In this document: positions 22,655 through 34,636 of the stretch, piece after piece
Position numbering within the stretch: position 1 is the first letter of the stretch
How the letters are laid out: every line of letters starts with the position of its first letter
NCBI GenBank assembly: GCA_038503035.1
Contig: JAVSML010025230.1
Location: 607,062 to 671,061 of the forward strand
Reading direction: 5' to 3'
From: Crocodylus rhombifer
Lineage: Eukaryota; Chordata; Crocodylia; Crocodylidae
DNA length: 64,000 bases
Notes under the pieces: model-generated
What the model was told of the DNA's origin: nothing
The model's input: only the letters and a program-made list of their open reading frames with translations
Databases searched by the model: none
Program-made: the position numbers and the translations under genes

Positions 22655-23838
22655 TCTCATGTGGTACAGGCACTGTAGGTAAAGTTTAGCTGAATAGGGG
22701 AAAATGAATCTTAGAAAAATGCAGAAAGAATCTGCCAGACTCAGGTAGAATATGTCAAGGCCAAAAGAGAGATCTAGGCTCCAAGACAGAATATGTCAAC
22801 TCCAAGATGATGTCTAGGCTTTAAGGACTTTCATTGTTCAGAGTGACTGAAAAAAGGGATGATTGAAGTACTTTAGACAGAAGATTAAGAACTCTGTTAC
22901 GTTTATGTTGAGCTTGAGTTGACAGCTAGACATCGATAAGAAAATATCACAGAGACAAGCTAACATTTTAATTTTGGATAGAAGGAGACAGTTATGGAAT
23001 AGGGAAGAAGATCTGTGGTTTGTCAGTACAGACATGATATTTGGATTTGTGGGTGAGGTATTCCAGGTATACTATAAAGTGCAGAGGAAGAAGAAAAGGG
23101 GATCAAGAGGCAAGGCTCATGGAACTCCCACATAAAACTGCAGGGAGGGAACGAGGAAGAGGATACTTTAAAGGATAGGATGAAAGGGAAATTAGCGTCG
23201 TAGCAGAAGAATGAGGAGAGAGCAGTGGAAGCCCAGGGACAATAAGACTACAAGATGAGGTATGTGATTGGTTATGTCAAAGGTGGCAGCAAGATGAGAA
23301 CTAGGTACTTGTTCTGAAGTTTAGCCAAGAAGAGATCATAAAAATTTTGCAGAGAACAGTTTCAGGGGCCTGACCAGATTGGAGAGGTTCTAAAATGAAC
23401 TTGGATAGGCAATGGCTGCAAATCATGCATAAAGATGAAAGTTGGAGAGGCAAGTATGATAGAAGGCTGAGAGCTGTTTTAATATGGGGAATACTGTAAC
23501 ACATTTATATGGCAAGTAGAAAGGTCCAGATCAGAGTGAGGGGCTAAAAAGAAGCATTAAAGAGAAATAAAAGAAAGAGAGAGTGAACATGAGACAGATT
23601 GGGAGGGGAATGGGAGTACCAGGGCAAATGAATAAGGAGAAGGAAGAGACTAGCCAAAAAACTTCTCTGTCTATGACATATGAACAGAAAGAGACAAGTT
23701 TATGATTGGAGGAGAAAGGAAGGGAATGGCAAGGTATAAAGAAATAAAAAGGCAAAAACAGTTGGAAAATTTGGGCTAAATAAATTTCTGATGGTGAAAT
23801 TAATTAGTATGTGGAACTGTTTTCCCAGAAAAATGACC
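22655..23838. other. Purine-rich non-coding stretch, possible 3' UTR of the minus-strand gene
   Basis: Strongly G/A-rich on +. If the minus-strand gene ends at 23839, its 3' UTR lies here; an ATTAAA-type signal on the minus strand (23483-23478) is a possible but unproven end. Minus-strand frames in this stretch (for example 23504-23301) have no domain. Confidence 0.3.
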
Positions 23839-23958
23839 TTACTGCTCTGAAGAATTATTATTGCTAGTTACAGTATGGACATTCTTTACAAAAGGCTTCT
23901 TGAGTTTCTCATCTTTAATATGAGATTTAGCTGATGGAGCATCGTTCTTCTTTTTAAC
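23839..23958 (-). CDS. Last coding exon of an unidentified host gene
   Basis: On the minus strand a splice acceptor (ATTGTATTTCCTCAG) is followed by 39 codons and a TAA: V-KKKNDAPSAKSHIKDEKLK, then KPFVKNVHTV and a Ser/Asn-rich end SNNNSSEQ. The peptide is lysine-rich, hydrophilic and probably disordered, like the tail of a larger protein. The exon begins in phase 0 with GTT, matching the phase-0 end of the block at 24501-24394 when its TAT|GTAAGT donor is used. I do not recognise the protein. The open frame, the acceptor and the phase agreement are seen; that it is an expressed exon is inferred. It could also be a chance frame, but the neighbouring block makes that less likely. Confidence 0.5.
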   Translation of the reverse strand, partial: VKKKNDAPSAKSHIKDEKLKKPFVKNVHTVTSNNNSSEQ

Positions 23959-24393
23959 CTGAGGAAATACAATAATCTCCTGTAATGATGTACTGAGTAA
24001 ATCATGTGTTTTTAAAAAACTGGCTAAAGATCTACATATTTCAATAAATATTATGTAATAGCAATATGTCTGCTTGCATCTGAATGGTAAAGCAAGGCGT
24101 AAAATGCATCCATATTAATTCCAAAGCAATAGCTATGCCTGACTTCAAGATAAATCAGTGACCCCATTTCCCATGTAACTACCTCAAAACATCCAGAGAA
24201 CTGAATATTCAATTATATTTGAATGAGCTGAAGTCACCCTCAATTTTGCTTGCATAAAGTGCAAATTGCAATTTGAACATATTATATTCTCTTCTTATAT
24301 CTCTAAGGAATACAATCAGTAAAAGACTGGCATGAAAAACAATTAGAAAATTGCTATGATCCCTGGAGATAACAACCTTTTACTTACACTTAC

Positions 24394-24501
24394 ATACCTA
24401 CAAGAATCCCTTTCCATGACACATGGGACTACTTGGCACTTTAGATAGTACTGACAGATACCGCAGTCATGCAGAAATTCAGCATCTGCCAGAAAACTTT
24501 G
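24394..24501 (-). CDS. Penultimate coding exon of the same unidentified gene
   Basis: The minus-strand frame reads QSFLADAEFLHDCGICQYY, then LKCQVVPCVMERDSCRY, 36 codons with the mixed hydrophobic and charged composition of a folded domain and four cysteines. It ends at the strong donor TAT|GTAAGT in phase 0, and the next block begins in phase 0. An alternative donor AG|GTATGT lies 4 bases earlier (24398) but would break the downstream frame. Two acceptors are possible: CTATCCAG just before CAA (24501, phase 0), or CACTACAG further upstream, which would start the exon at 24530 and add LNSNFDSIQ in phase 1. I chose the first because it joins in frame with the tentative upstream blocks. I do not recognise the domain. 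Confidence 0.5.
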
Positions 24502-24631
24502 CTGGATAGAATCAAAGTTGCTATTTAAGTCTGTAGTGATAGTAATTCACTTAATCAACCCCAGAATTATTTCTAGTAACTTTCAAGTGCACACAACAAA
24601 CATTTCAGGTTCAGATAAGGAATAGGATTCT

Positions 24632-25250
24632 GTGGGTGTGTCTACCCCTGAACTTAAGGCAAAGCAATAAATTCCAGCATATATCTCATTGAAGTTTATT
24701 GACTCCTGTTGCCACATCTTCATGTGCACCCAGGGCCACAGTATGTTGAGCTGGGTCAGAGCAGCCCCAGCTGGCAGGAGGTCCAGGGGGGTCAGCCTGC
24801 AAACCTGGGGATGCTCTGGCCTGGCTCAATGTGGCCACACTAGCACAGCAGCAGCTTCTGCATGGCCACAACCCTGGCTCACCCCACATGGGGGTCAGGG
24901 TCCCTGCAGTGCCTATTCCAGACCCGCCCACCCCAAGCCACAATGAGCAGCACTGGCCAGGCATAAGTTACTGCTGGATGCAGGGAAAAAGCAGGACCTG
25001 GAAATGGGCACAGCTGCCTTCCCCTTGCCCCCGCCAGGCCATTCTCGATGCCACCACCTGGAGCCCGCAGCTCCTCCCTGCTGTCCCTTACCCCCTGCAG
25101 ATGCAGGCAGTGAGAAGGGCCTGGCAGCAGCGCAGGGGAGGGAGCTGCACCTGCCGCCAATCCTGCAGCCAGCAGCACCTGCTGCTGCTGCTTATCATGG
25201 CCAGGCCAACCCCTGAAGATGGCTAAAGACTACATCTATGGATTCAAGGC
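24632..25250. mobile_element. MITE family A, copy 2
   Basis: Begins GTGGGTGTGTCTACCCCTG and contains GTGCACCCAGGGCCACAG, GTTGAGCTGGGTCAGAGCAG and CCCCAGCTGGCAGGAGG, in the same order as copy 1 (4426) and copy 3 (58260, inverted). The GC-rich interior (24720-25200) gives overlapping open frames on both strands without domains. The right end near 25235 (ACATCTATGGATTCA) is decayed. Confidence 0.6.
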
Positions 25251-25359
25251 GTAGGGTAAAAACAGGTCTATGTTCTGGTATTTTATTTTGTTTGTTTAGC
25301 CTTATACCTCTGACTGCATCTCAACACACAGCTACTGGTTTCTAATATTTGTTTTGTTT

Positions 25360-25572
25360 CTATAATAAAACTAGCCAATTGCCCATCAGGAACGATGGGA
25401 GGGAGGGGAGTGGGCAGGATGGAGCACCGCCCCCACCTCCTGACCGGAATGCTCCTGGAGCACTCTGATTGGTTGTTTCAGTCAGCATTGTGATTGACTG
25501 CCAACACAACCAATCAAAGTGTGAATAAAGTGTTATGGACAGACAGACAAACTAGGGCTTTTTTATATTAGA
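25360..25572. repeat. Dispersed repeat with inverted AT-rich ends
   Basis: The start 'TATAATAAAACTAGCCAATTGCCC' and the end 'GACAGACAGACAAACTAGGGCTTTTTTATATTA' carry the inverted word AAACTAG/CTAGTTT and bracket a pair of inverted CCAATCA/TGATTGG words (25468-25480 and 25507-25520). The layout recalls a common reptile repeat, but I cannot name the family. Confidence 0.4.
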
Positions 25573-26009
25573 ATCTTTTGCTCTTTGTTCCCATACTACT
25601 TGCCTGTAGAAAGAGTGACTTCTGGCAGGCAACAGTCCAGGTCAACCATCTCCCTGGAGAGGAAGATTTATAATTCCTTCTTTCATAACCCAAAGGTGAG
25701 GGCCACTTGGGACTGGCACAAATCCCTCACTGCAGCTGCAGAGTCCAGCTACGAGGGCAGAGGATCTCAGATGCTGAGATAGGGAACTAGCTCAGGGGAA
25801 CCTCAGGTCTGTTCCTTGGGGTGAGGGGCAGCACAGTGGAGAGAAAAATCAGGGCTAAGGGTGCCCCTCACTTACAGATTTGTGATGGAGGCTTCTGCCA
25901 GCTTTTAACTTGGAACAGTGCCAGCATTAGAAGGAGTAGGCAGGCCAGAAGCATCACAGCCACAAGTTCTTCAACAAAAGCAAAAATCAAAACACCTGTC
26001 CTTTTTTTT

Positions 26010-26025
26010 GGGGGGGGGGGGGGGG
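26010..26025. repeat. Poly-G run (16 bases)
   Basis: Sixteen consecutive G after a T run on the + strand, about 65 bases before a ten-N gap. Confidence 0.95.
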
Positions 26026-26091
26026 CACGGGGACTTGCACTGCCTTCCCCTCCAGCCAGCACCCTGTGCAGCCACCACCTCCAGGGAGCAG

Positions 26092-26101
26092 NNNNNNNNN
26101 N
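26092..26101. other. Assembly gap (10 N)
   Basis: Ten undefined bases; the real distance is unknown. Confidence 0.99.
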
Positions 26102-26826
26102 CCTCATGCCCAATCTCCTCCTCCTCTTCTTTTTTTGTTTAACTGGGGGTAGAGGGAGGGAGGTAGGGGTGTGCGTGTGCGTGGGTGTGTACACACTGCA
26201 GTGTATTGTCAAAGTGCTTACAGAACACTCTTGTATTTTTTTCCTCAGTATTATTTACAGCACCTTAGATTTACACATTAAATATTTACATTGCTTCATA
26301 CTCTTGCATTTCTGTCTGCTTGGAAAATAGAACAGTTTTATTTGCCACCAGTTTCTGGACAACTTTACATTCCGGATGCTTGTGTACTGGTAGGCTGCTG
26401 CAATGTCTGGACTGGACAAGGGAATTTTTAAATGAACTCTTTCATTTATCCTGAGCTTTAAAAAGTTTATCCTCTTCCAAAGCTAAAATGGAATCCTGGC
26501 CCTATTGACTAATTATAGTACAAACCTGACCTAAAAGTATAACATCAGCTGCTGATATTTAGAATGGGTCACAGCCATACCAGGACCCTGTTAAGAACAA
26601 TGTTGAATAAGAATAATTAGCCATCTCTCACCAAATGAAAAAGCAATAACTATGTATTTAAATGTTCAAGTAGATTTTTAAAAAGATAAAGCTGCTTGCT
26701 TGATTATGCTAAGTAGATCAGAGAAAACTAACCTCCCCTTTAAAATAACCACAAGTGTTTCAAACTAGTCAGTAAGGTTTTATTTGAAAAATGGTCTGGT
26801 TTAACTGCAATTTGGATAAGCTAGTT

Positions 26827-27020
26827 CAGGGGTAGGCAATTATTTCAGCTGTAAAGCCACTTAATGAGTTTTGGTGAGCTGTCGAGGCCCACAAAGGTAG
26901 TCCTGGCCCTTCACAGGTGCCCCCGCCCCCTGATCACCATCTTAGGACTGGAAGTACCACCCCTGACCATTGCTAACAAAAGTCCCTCCCCTTGGCCCCT
27001 AAAGTATTTCAGGGGAGGGG
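26827..27020 (+). mobile_element. hAT-like fragment (CAGGGGTAGGCAA end)
   Basis: Begins CAGGGGTAGGCAATTATTTC, a hAT-type terminus, and shares the following 'GAGTTTTGGTGAGCTGTCGAGG' with 6814-6880. The reverse complement of the same terminus (TTGTCTACCCCTG) ends the element at 34119. The right end here is not seen. Confidence 0.55.
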
Positions 27021-27283
27021 GCATTTCCCATTTGGAACCAGAAAAAAAAAATGCTCTCAAACAAAATGTTTCATTTTGGTTCAAAATAAAACTTGTCATA
27101 TAATATAACCTCAAAACACTTCAATTTTTTCATTTGCTGAGGCTTTCTGCCCTTTTAATTTTATTTTTAGGGCTACTGACCAACTGAAAAGTGACTTGTT
27201 TGTATGTAATCACATATAGGTCACTTTTTTGTGCTTACCAGACCAGAGATTGCTGTACACGTGACTAATTTACCAGTCTAAAG

Positions 27284-27907
27284 CAGTGGTCCCCAAACTG
27301 TGGGTCGCAACCCCAAATGGCGTTGTAACATCAGTGGTTGGGGTTGAGAGATTTCTGCACCCACAGGGCTGGACCAGCTCCAGGCAGGAGCCACCTCCAC
27401 AGCCCACTGGGTGGGACCCAGAGGAAAATGGAGTGCTATACCATCATGGCCAAGAAGGTGAGGTTCGGTAGTGATGGTGGCATCGAGAAACCCTGGGTAG
27501 AAGGGCAGCAGGGCAAAGAGCCCCAAAGCAGTGGCAGGCAGCTTGGATCCTCCCCCCAGTCATGGCCTCTGCTCCAACCGTGCCACCAAACAGGAGGGAA
27601 GGGGAGGGCAGGAGCAAAGCTCCACACTCTGCTCTGACCACAGCAGCTGCCACCTCCTATGGATGGCAGCCAGGGTTTGGGCACTGGTGGGGGAGCAGGA
27701 GGCTGTGGGCCCTGGCTCTGGGGCACTTGGAGGAACTAGGGGTGGGTGTAGGTTGGGAGGGAGAGGCACTGGCAGGACCAGTGGGCTGTGGGTCAAGAGT
27801 GAAGGACTCCTAGGGGAATGGGGAGGTGTGGGTTGGGTGTGAGAGGCCATGCTGAGAAAATGGGGTCGTAAATTAGGTCATGCTGAGAAAACGTTTAGGA
27901 AACACTG
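27284..27907. mobile_element. Non-autonomous hAT element (CAGTGGTCCCCAAAC ends)
   Basis: Left end CAGTGGTCCCCAAACTGTGGGTCGC; right end ...ACGTTTAGGAAACACTG, its degenerate reverse complement. Flanking octamers GTCTAAAG and ACCTGAAG agree at five of eight positions, compatible with an old 8-bp target duplication. The GC-rich interior gives overlapping frames of 60-100 codons on both strands that have no domain. Confidence 0.75.
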
Positions 27908-30900
27908 ACCTGAAGTATGTTTACACTGCAGTCAAGTGCCCTTTAAACTAGTTATTTCAAGACCTGCAAGGAATGTAGTTGCAAGCAATATGCAACTCAA
28001 GTCAGCCAGTCACTTGAAAAAACACACCCAGCTGCTTCAGCAGGTTTTGTAGCCCATGCTGGGCTTCATGAAGTTTTATGTTGCTGAGTGTCCTCATGCT
28101 AGATTGTTTCAAGCAAGTCCGATATAATCAACACAAGCTGTAGTCACGTCTTTAAAGCATTCAAAAATCCAAATAAGAGTACTTTCTCTCATCTACTTCA
28201 CACCAATCATGAAGGGCTCCAGCATACTTAAAACAGATCAGTTTTGCCTAGACAAACCAGCCACATCATTTATCCCACCCCCTGCCCCGCTGCGAGGATG
28301 GTAGGAACTTCTAGGAACTTCTGTGTCAGTCTTTTGCCAACAAAAAAATTCTTGTGGCATGGAGGTGATTCTGCAGAGCCAATAGCTCTGTGGTTACCAA
28401 CTGGCTTTTAGAATCAAGAGGTTGTATTACACTGGGCAATATGGCCAGTAATACTTAAAGGTCCTTATTTTTACACTGTTGTTCATTTGGCAAGAATTAG
28501 GTCACTGGCATTCACACTGGGGATGGAGACTCCACATGTTGAATGGAGCTAACTGATTTTGAGTGTGTAACACATTTAAAAAAAAAAACCCCAAACCTCT
28601 TTGTTGTTATTGGCCTAAATTGCAGAAGCTGTGATAGCAAAACATTAGACAAATATGAGCTTTTTTCCTATAAATTAAAAACTATCAGCTTTCCAAATGA
28701 AATATTACATTTTTAAAAAATTCAAGATGGTTTAATTTTATCCCAACCATACAACTGGTGCAATAAAAGATAAATCACCCACAAAGATCTTTGCTACTCA
28801 CATTATTTGGAATTATTTTGTTTCAAATGTCCCCTAATGATATTAAAAGCAATGTGAAAAAAAGAAAAGGTAAAAATCTAAAGGATATGGATTATTTTTG
28901 TCAAAATCATTCTACCCAAAGTATTTTTCCCACCAAATTCCAAATTGACCTGTATTTTGTGTTTTGGGTCAGAATGAGAATGAATTTTTTCAAAATTTCA
29001 AAATCCTGTTCTTGTTCTCTGCCCTGCATCTGCACTGAGTTATATCAGTCAAAATTCAGGTTCCTTGTATTATTCTCTGTTACTATGGCTATCTGCTTGC
29101 TTTGCTTACTTAAAAAGCAAAGAAAAAGACTCTTAATCACAGAAGTACATATTGTGCTTCATCATGTAATTCTCTACCTCTTGACAACTTTATTATACAG
29201 AATTTTATTGCATGAAAAGGGCAGTATGATGATTCACACTCCAAGGACAAAGTCAGAGGTCCCACATTTCTAGGAAGGTCTATAATCAAAATTATCTACT
29301 CTGTTATATTTTAGAGCCATATGGACAGTGATCAGCAGTTACCAGTTGAAATGGTTGAGCAATAATTTTTTAATTCTTGGACCCCTGATGAGGGCCAACA
29401 GTGCAAAAGCAATGATAAGGCTTTTAATGCATGCAAATTTGCAAGGCATGATACATTTAATAATCCCTCATCTGAGTATGTTGTAAAGAAGCCAGCAGGA
29501 GGAATAATTAATTTACATTAATAGCTCTCACTGTGGTTTGCTATAGTGCCTCAGTCAAAAAAAAAAATCTGAAGAGCTAGAAATAAGAGTTCATGCTGCA
29601 ACAACTATTTGCATTCTGATCCTCTAAAAACCTATAAGTGCATAATTAGATACCAAGCACTTGGTACATTTAATAGAGAACAAGATGTGCCAACAGCAAA
29701 CTACAGTCACGCAGCAATTTGCAAAAGAGTGGCAAAAACTGCTTTTCACAAGCATTTAGTTTACAATTAGGGAAACATTTCAGAGAGAATCCTCATTATC
29801 CTGCATGATGGCAACTGATGGATCATTCTCATAAAGAATCTTTGGAAGGAAAAAAATAGTGATAGATTCATTGTATCACGGCCTAATGTGGCATGTTAAA
29901 TTGTACGGTGTATTGTGAAATAATGAAACATAACGAACTCTTAACCCAAAAAACTTCCTGCTCCTACTAATATCACTCAGAAGATTACAAGAAAAAAAAT
30001 AAGAGTTCTTCCATGCAAAGAAAGATAGCATTGACAGCAACCATCTCTTTTTTAACTAATCTAGCTCCAGCTAGAGAGAGACTAGTTTTGTTAGTGCCAG
30101 TGCTATAGTCAGGGGAACCAGCAAAATATTTGTAAGATTTAATATCAAATATACCTCCTACACCTTCACATAAAGCAGCTAGGTCAAATGACTGCTGGTT
30201 TTAGATGCTTCAGTTTTGGGGTGACTTATGAATGGACCTCATTTTCACTGGACACCCAAAAATCTGCACAGTCATAATGATCAGTCCCTCTTGGCATCCC
30301 TATACTAGTATATTATCTTTGACCAATGAAAGACATTTTTGCCTATATTAAAATAATGCTAACATTTGTTTCTTGTATTTCCAAAAATTTGGAAAGGCTA
30401 CCTTCTGCTTATCCATAATAACTAACAAAGCAGCGCTGCACAAAGCAGTCTTCAGAAAAAGTGACAATCCATTCAAAGAGGGCCCAATCTTGCAAGATGC
30501 CGATCAGCCAAAAGTAGGAACATAGGGTACATATCACATAAATAACCCTTGGCCAAAGTCTGCATGAAAGCAAATTACTATGCCCTTAGCCCAATGTTTT
30601 CATGTACATTTTATACAACAATTAAAGCATATGCTTCTGATATAAAATTATTAAAATGTTTCCATAGCAAATGAAATTCACTTATGCCACAGTTGTATGT
30701 TTGCAATGAATCTAACCACAAATTTCATTAAAAAGCTGTTTTGCAAATTGGAATGGGTCTCATTTATTCAGATGTCATGCCCTGTATAATAATGGTTTAA
30801 TGAAATAAGCATAAAGGACTGCCATAGGAGTATAATGAGCAAGTAAATCACAATAACTTCCCTGTCCCTGTACCTTCTGCACACATTTACATTATTTACT

Positions 30901-31660
30901 TCTTTATATTTTAGAAGTAGCCTGATTTAAATCAACAACAAAATGTACCTAATGCATTCCATAAGATTTCTGAAAATTTTCCCATAAATGTGTTATTTGG
31001 AATTTTTTTCCATGGAAACATTTAGAGGACATTTTTCATCAATATAAAATAAAAATGTGTTACAAAAAATAAAATATTCATTCTGTTTCAACCTAAAATG
31101 CCATTTAATTTCAGATTTTTTAAAAACAAAACAAAAATAATATAAATTAATATAGTTGAAAAAAATATTTCGGTTTCAAACATCCCTGTAAGGAAACCAA
31201 CCTGATATTTTCCCATGAAAAATGTGTTTTGGAAAATTTTCCAAATATGGCTTCGTATTTATCACCTCAATGTTGGATAGATTGTGACACTACTGAGTAC
31301 CATTGTACCCTGTGAGTTGTCTCATTAATAGGATTCCACTACCACAGATTGCCATATTGGGAAATCAAGGTGATCAGAAGTAAATGAATCTGCAGATCAA
31401 TGAACTCAGCTTAGGGCAAATAGTTCTAAGCACTTTAATTCTAGGGGATACCAAGGATGTACTTTCCTTTCTCCTTGCATATATGTAATGACTTATGCAA
31501 TATATCTTATTTTAAGAGTGGGAGTCCCTTTGCACATTCTGTTTTCACAAATAATGCCAATGACTTGCACAGCATTATCTGCCTAAGTAGATACATAAGA
31601 GAATTACACCCTGGTTTGGTGTAACAGTAAATATTTCCACAAGTTTTATATTTCCCTTAC
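27908..31660. other. AT-rich non-coding stretch
   Basis: The longest frame is 160 codons at 28791-29273 (+), which shows hydrophobic AT-driven composition, no domain and no splice context; I treat it as chance. There is an A run at 28577-28588. No classifiable repeat is seen, so this is probably old intron sequence. Confidence 0.45.
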
Positions 31661-31732
31661 CCCACAGAACCTCCCAGTGAGATAAATGCAAAGTCTTGTG
31701 GAAGAAACTCCTTCGTAATTGATATCTTCATG
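31661..31732 (-). CDS. Tentative short exon of the unidentified minus-strand gene
   Basis: On the minus strand a pyrimidine-rich acceptor (GATCTTTTTTCACTAG) precedes 72 open bases reading HEDINYEGVSSTRLCIYLTG-RFCG, followed by the donor GGG|GTAAGG. It starts and ends in phase 0, so it can join the blocks at 50216 and 24501 without a frame change. A phase-2 reading is also open, and the opposite strand here shows an acceptor-like CCTTACCCCACAG, so the signal is ambiguous. This is inference from splice-site shape only. Confidence 0.25.
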
Positions 31733-31959
31733 CTAGTGAAAAAAGATCTTAAGGAACTCTCTTATCTGTTCAATCCATATAAAAGATACTGTAAAGCACC
31801 CACACTAGAAACAAATGCACGGTTAAGCCAAAGTTACTTACAAACCCTGACTTACATTGGCCCATTTTGTTCTGAAAGGGACAAGCCCAGAATAAGTGCA
31901 TGACTTTCTAGTACTGAGCAAATGATATTGACACACATACATATAGACACATATTTACA

Positions 31960-31999
<40 letters not shown>
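31960..31999. repeat. (CA)n microsatellite
   Basis: About twenty uninterrupted CA units on the + strand. Confidence 0.97.
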
Positions 32000-32001
<2 letters not shown>

Positions 32002-33145
32002 GCCTCATGTTATTTGAATGTAATAACTTCCCCATTTTTAATGCAACCTTGCAGCCATTGTATTCCCTGCTTTTGAAAGGATAACCTGCAGCAGGGAAAA
32101 ATCAAGGGACATCAAACCAAACTAATTAACCATCTCAGGAGAAAACGAGTCAAATCCTTCTGGGTTGAGAGGTTTGAGTTCAATCGTGTTTCTTAATCCT
32201 TTCTTAAAGTGTGGTATTCCGTTTCCCTATGCCTTTTCAGGTTTTGATTTTATTAGCAGCCAGTCACCTCTCTATCATCTGGACACTTCCCACTGCATAT
32301 GACCTTTCTCAGAATGGGAGAAAAATAATTCTCATACATTAACACACTGTCTCTAAAGGTGTAGAAAGATCTCATTATCTGTTCCATACCGGCTCATAAA
32401 CTCTGATTACTCATGCAGTGGTATTCACTGAGATTTAAAAATATGGAAGATCGTGTCAGAGGCCTCACATTCATCAGGTATGATTTCATCATGGCACTTA
32501 TTTAATTTTGTTTTCCATTTTTTATTTTCTCTAACCAACTGGAGTTTAAGCTGACTTTTTTTTGCAAGGGGGTATACACAAGACAGCTTGAAGAAGTATC
32601 AGGTGAATTCAGTGAGTTACTAGGACCTGTAAAATACAGATTAATCCAGAACAAATTAAATACATAAACATGAGAACTATGCTCAAGTTTTATATTGTAA
32701 GGCATAGTCACAATCACTGTCATTTCTACTCTTCATACGTATGCTACCTACCCATACATATATGCATGCTTTTATGTTAAGACTCTTTCAGTGCACCCTT
32801 TACAAGAATAAACCATGGACAATGATGTAGACATGACAGATAAGTGAGCTATACAACTTACTTTTATATGGACTCTAGAGTATGAAGTCTCTACTAAGGT
32901 GTTCTCTCCCCCCCAGCTTTTTTGGTTCCTCACTCCCCCACCTCTGAAACAACCTGTTGTAATGACTGTGAAAGGTGCCAGACTGCTTAAGAGTAAACAA
33001 CTCTCTGAAAGCAGGTAATTAGCTCAGTGTTTACTTGCACAGCTTCCTTTGAAACACAGCACACTGGTGCATGCTGTTGGAGGCTTCACTCATGTAGCAG
33101 TAGGTAATAAGCTCTTACACATTAAACTTGCTATCTTTCTTGATC
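32000..33145. other. AT-rich non-coding stretch
   Basis: No supported gene. An acceptor-like TGTATTTTACAG on the minus strand at about 32632 opens a 37-codon frame, but no good donor follows. Confidence 0.4.
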
Positions 33146-34119
33146 TAGGAGGGGCAAACCTTGCAAGTGAGAGGATCGCTTCTCGGCACAACATAACAGT
33201 TTTGTCTTCTCTCCCAGACAAACTTTTTGGGACAGGTGCTTTCTCCAAATTGCTGCTGCCTCCCTATCCTCGGCCACATCCCCAACTGGTGCAATGTCAC
33301 CACCTGCTGCTTTCCTGGAAGGTGGGGCCAGGGCAGGAGGGAAGCAGCTGTTTGTAGCCTCCCAGCTGCAGCCGGCCCGGCTCTGGGTAGCTGCTGATAG
33401 CCACAGAGCCCACGCTGCTCCCATGGAAGCCCTGCTGCAAGCAGCCCGGGCTCCATGGCTATCAGCAGCTACCCAAACCTGGGCCAGCTGCAGCTATCTG
33501 CTGCCTCTCCGCCCCGGCCTCAGTCCCAGCTGCCTCGCAGCCCCAGACTCGGCCCCAGGCTCCGGGGAGGCAGCACATACTGGTAATGCTCCCTGCTGTG
33601 CTACCCCCCCCCCCCTCCCCCGCTGCTTCTGCAAAGCAGTGTTGCAACCAGGCACTTCAGGGCACAGCAGGGGTGCAGAAAGGTGCCTGCTCCCAGCTCC
33701 CCACTGCCCCGCGGGGGCAGGAGCGAGGGGCACAACCTTGCATGATGCCCACACTGCTCCCATGCATACAGGGGAAGTGCAGCAGAGCAGTGGGCAGCTG
33801 GGTTGCTTTGCAGAAGTGGCGAGGGGAGCACTGCGGGTATGTGCTGCCTCCCTGGAGCCCAGGGCTGGGGCAGAGAGGCAGCAGATGTTTGCAGCTGCCC
33901 CAGGGTCTGGGTAGCTGCTGGCAGCCATAGAGCCTGGGCTGTGAGGCAGGGGGGCAAGGGTCATGAGTAGGCCTGGGGGGCAGGGGCACAAGCAGGGCAT
34001 TCTTCCATGTACCCCCTGCCCTCATTTTGGTTTTTTGGCATGCCAGCACTCCGGCACCTTCCAAGGTAGACATTGCGGGATTTTTTGGCACCCCAGCCAA
34101 AAACATTGTCTACCCCTGA
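33146..34119. mobile_element. GC-rich foldback hAT-like element
   Basis: The right end is ...GGCACCCCAGCC, then TTGTCTACCCCTG, the reverse complement of a CAGGGGTAGACAA terminus; the left end (about 33146, AGGAGGGGCAAACCTTGCAAG) is its degenerate partner. The interior folds back: 33480-33640 (CAGCTGCAGCTATCTGCTGC, GAGGCAGCACATAC, CTTCTGCAAAGCA) is repeated inverted at 33790-33910. A second inverted pair, GGTAGCTGCTGATAGCCA and TGGCTATCAGCAGCTACC, lies at 33387-33475. These palindromes explain the long open frames seen on both strands (up to 206 codons), none of which has a domain. Confidence 0.65.
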
Positions 34120-34424
34120 TATATACAGTTCTGTAAAAGCAGGTATTGTATTAGTATGGTTGTGTTGATGAAACAAGTGCATTACAGAAGCTGCATGAAA
34201 CAATGGACAGGAGGAAAAAAAACACTGTTTATATGCTACAGTGGTAATATAGCAAAGTCATTAATAGCCATAGTCATTCAGTACATCAACCAACATTATA
34301 ATGGTTAATAATAGCTGGTAAGATGGGATTTTTATAAATAGTATAAAAGGAAAATGTTTCTACTTCGTCACAATCTATGATATTTATAGATGATATGAAA
34401 ATAAGATAATTTTCTATGATTATC

Positions 34425-34636
34425 AATAGTAGGATTGGAGAGGACTTCAGGAGGTCTAGTTTAACCCCCTTTCTCAAACCAAGACCACCCCCACTATATC
34501 ATCCCAGATAAGGCTTTGTCTAGGTGGGTCTTAAAAACCTTGAAGGATAGAAGTTCCACAACCTCTGGATATTTAACCTGTTCCAGTGCTTTACTATACT
34601 TCTAGTGACAATATTTTTTCCTAATATCCAGCCTGA
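34425..34636 (-). mobile_element. CR1 LINE, 3' end (interrupted copy, part 1)
   Basis: 'GTAGGATTGGAGAGGACTTC...GGTCTAGTTTAACCCCC' to 'TCCTAATATCCAGCCTGA' is the reverse complement of a CR1 3' end. It continues at 35508 with AAACTTTCCTTGCTGCAAC, so one element was split by the plus-strand CR1 between them. Confidence 0.85.

Larger units (their letters stand above)
25573..26826. other. Non-coding stretch with poly-G run and assembly gap
   Basis: No gene is supported. A run of 16 G lies at 26010-26025 and ten N at 26092-26101, close enough that the G run may have caused the gap. The open frame spanning the gap (25821-26330) is not believable as a gene because the N run falls inside it and it shows no domain. 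Confidence 0.45.

Noticed and set aside
28791..29273. 160-codon plus-strand frame in AT-rich DNA
   Set aside because: No domain, composition driven by AT content, no promoter or splice context; most likely chance.
31960..31999. Regular repeats considered as a CRISPR-like array
   Set aside because: Simple dinucleotide microsatellite without spacers, in a vertebrate genome.
32502..32632. Minus-strand acceptor (TGTATTTTACAG) followed by 37 open codons
   Set aside because: No good donor, ends in AT-rich sequence, and its only open phase (1) does not fit the other blocks.
33294..34000. Frames of 206, 168 and 149 codons on both strands
   Set aside because: Explained by the inverted repeats of the GC-rich foldback element.
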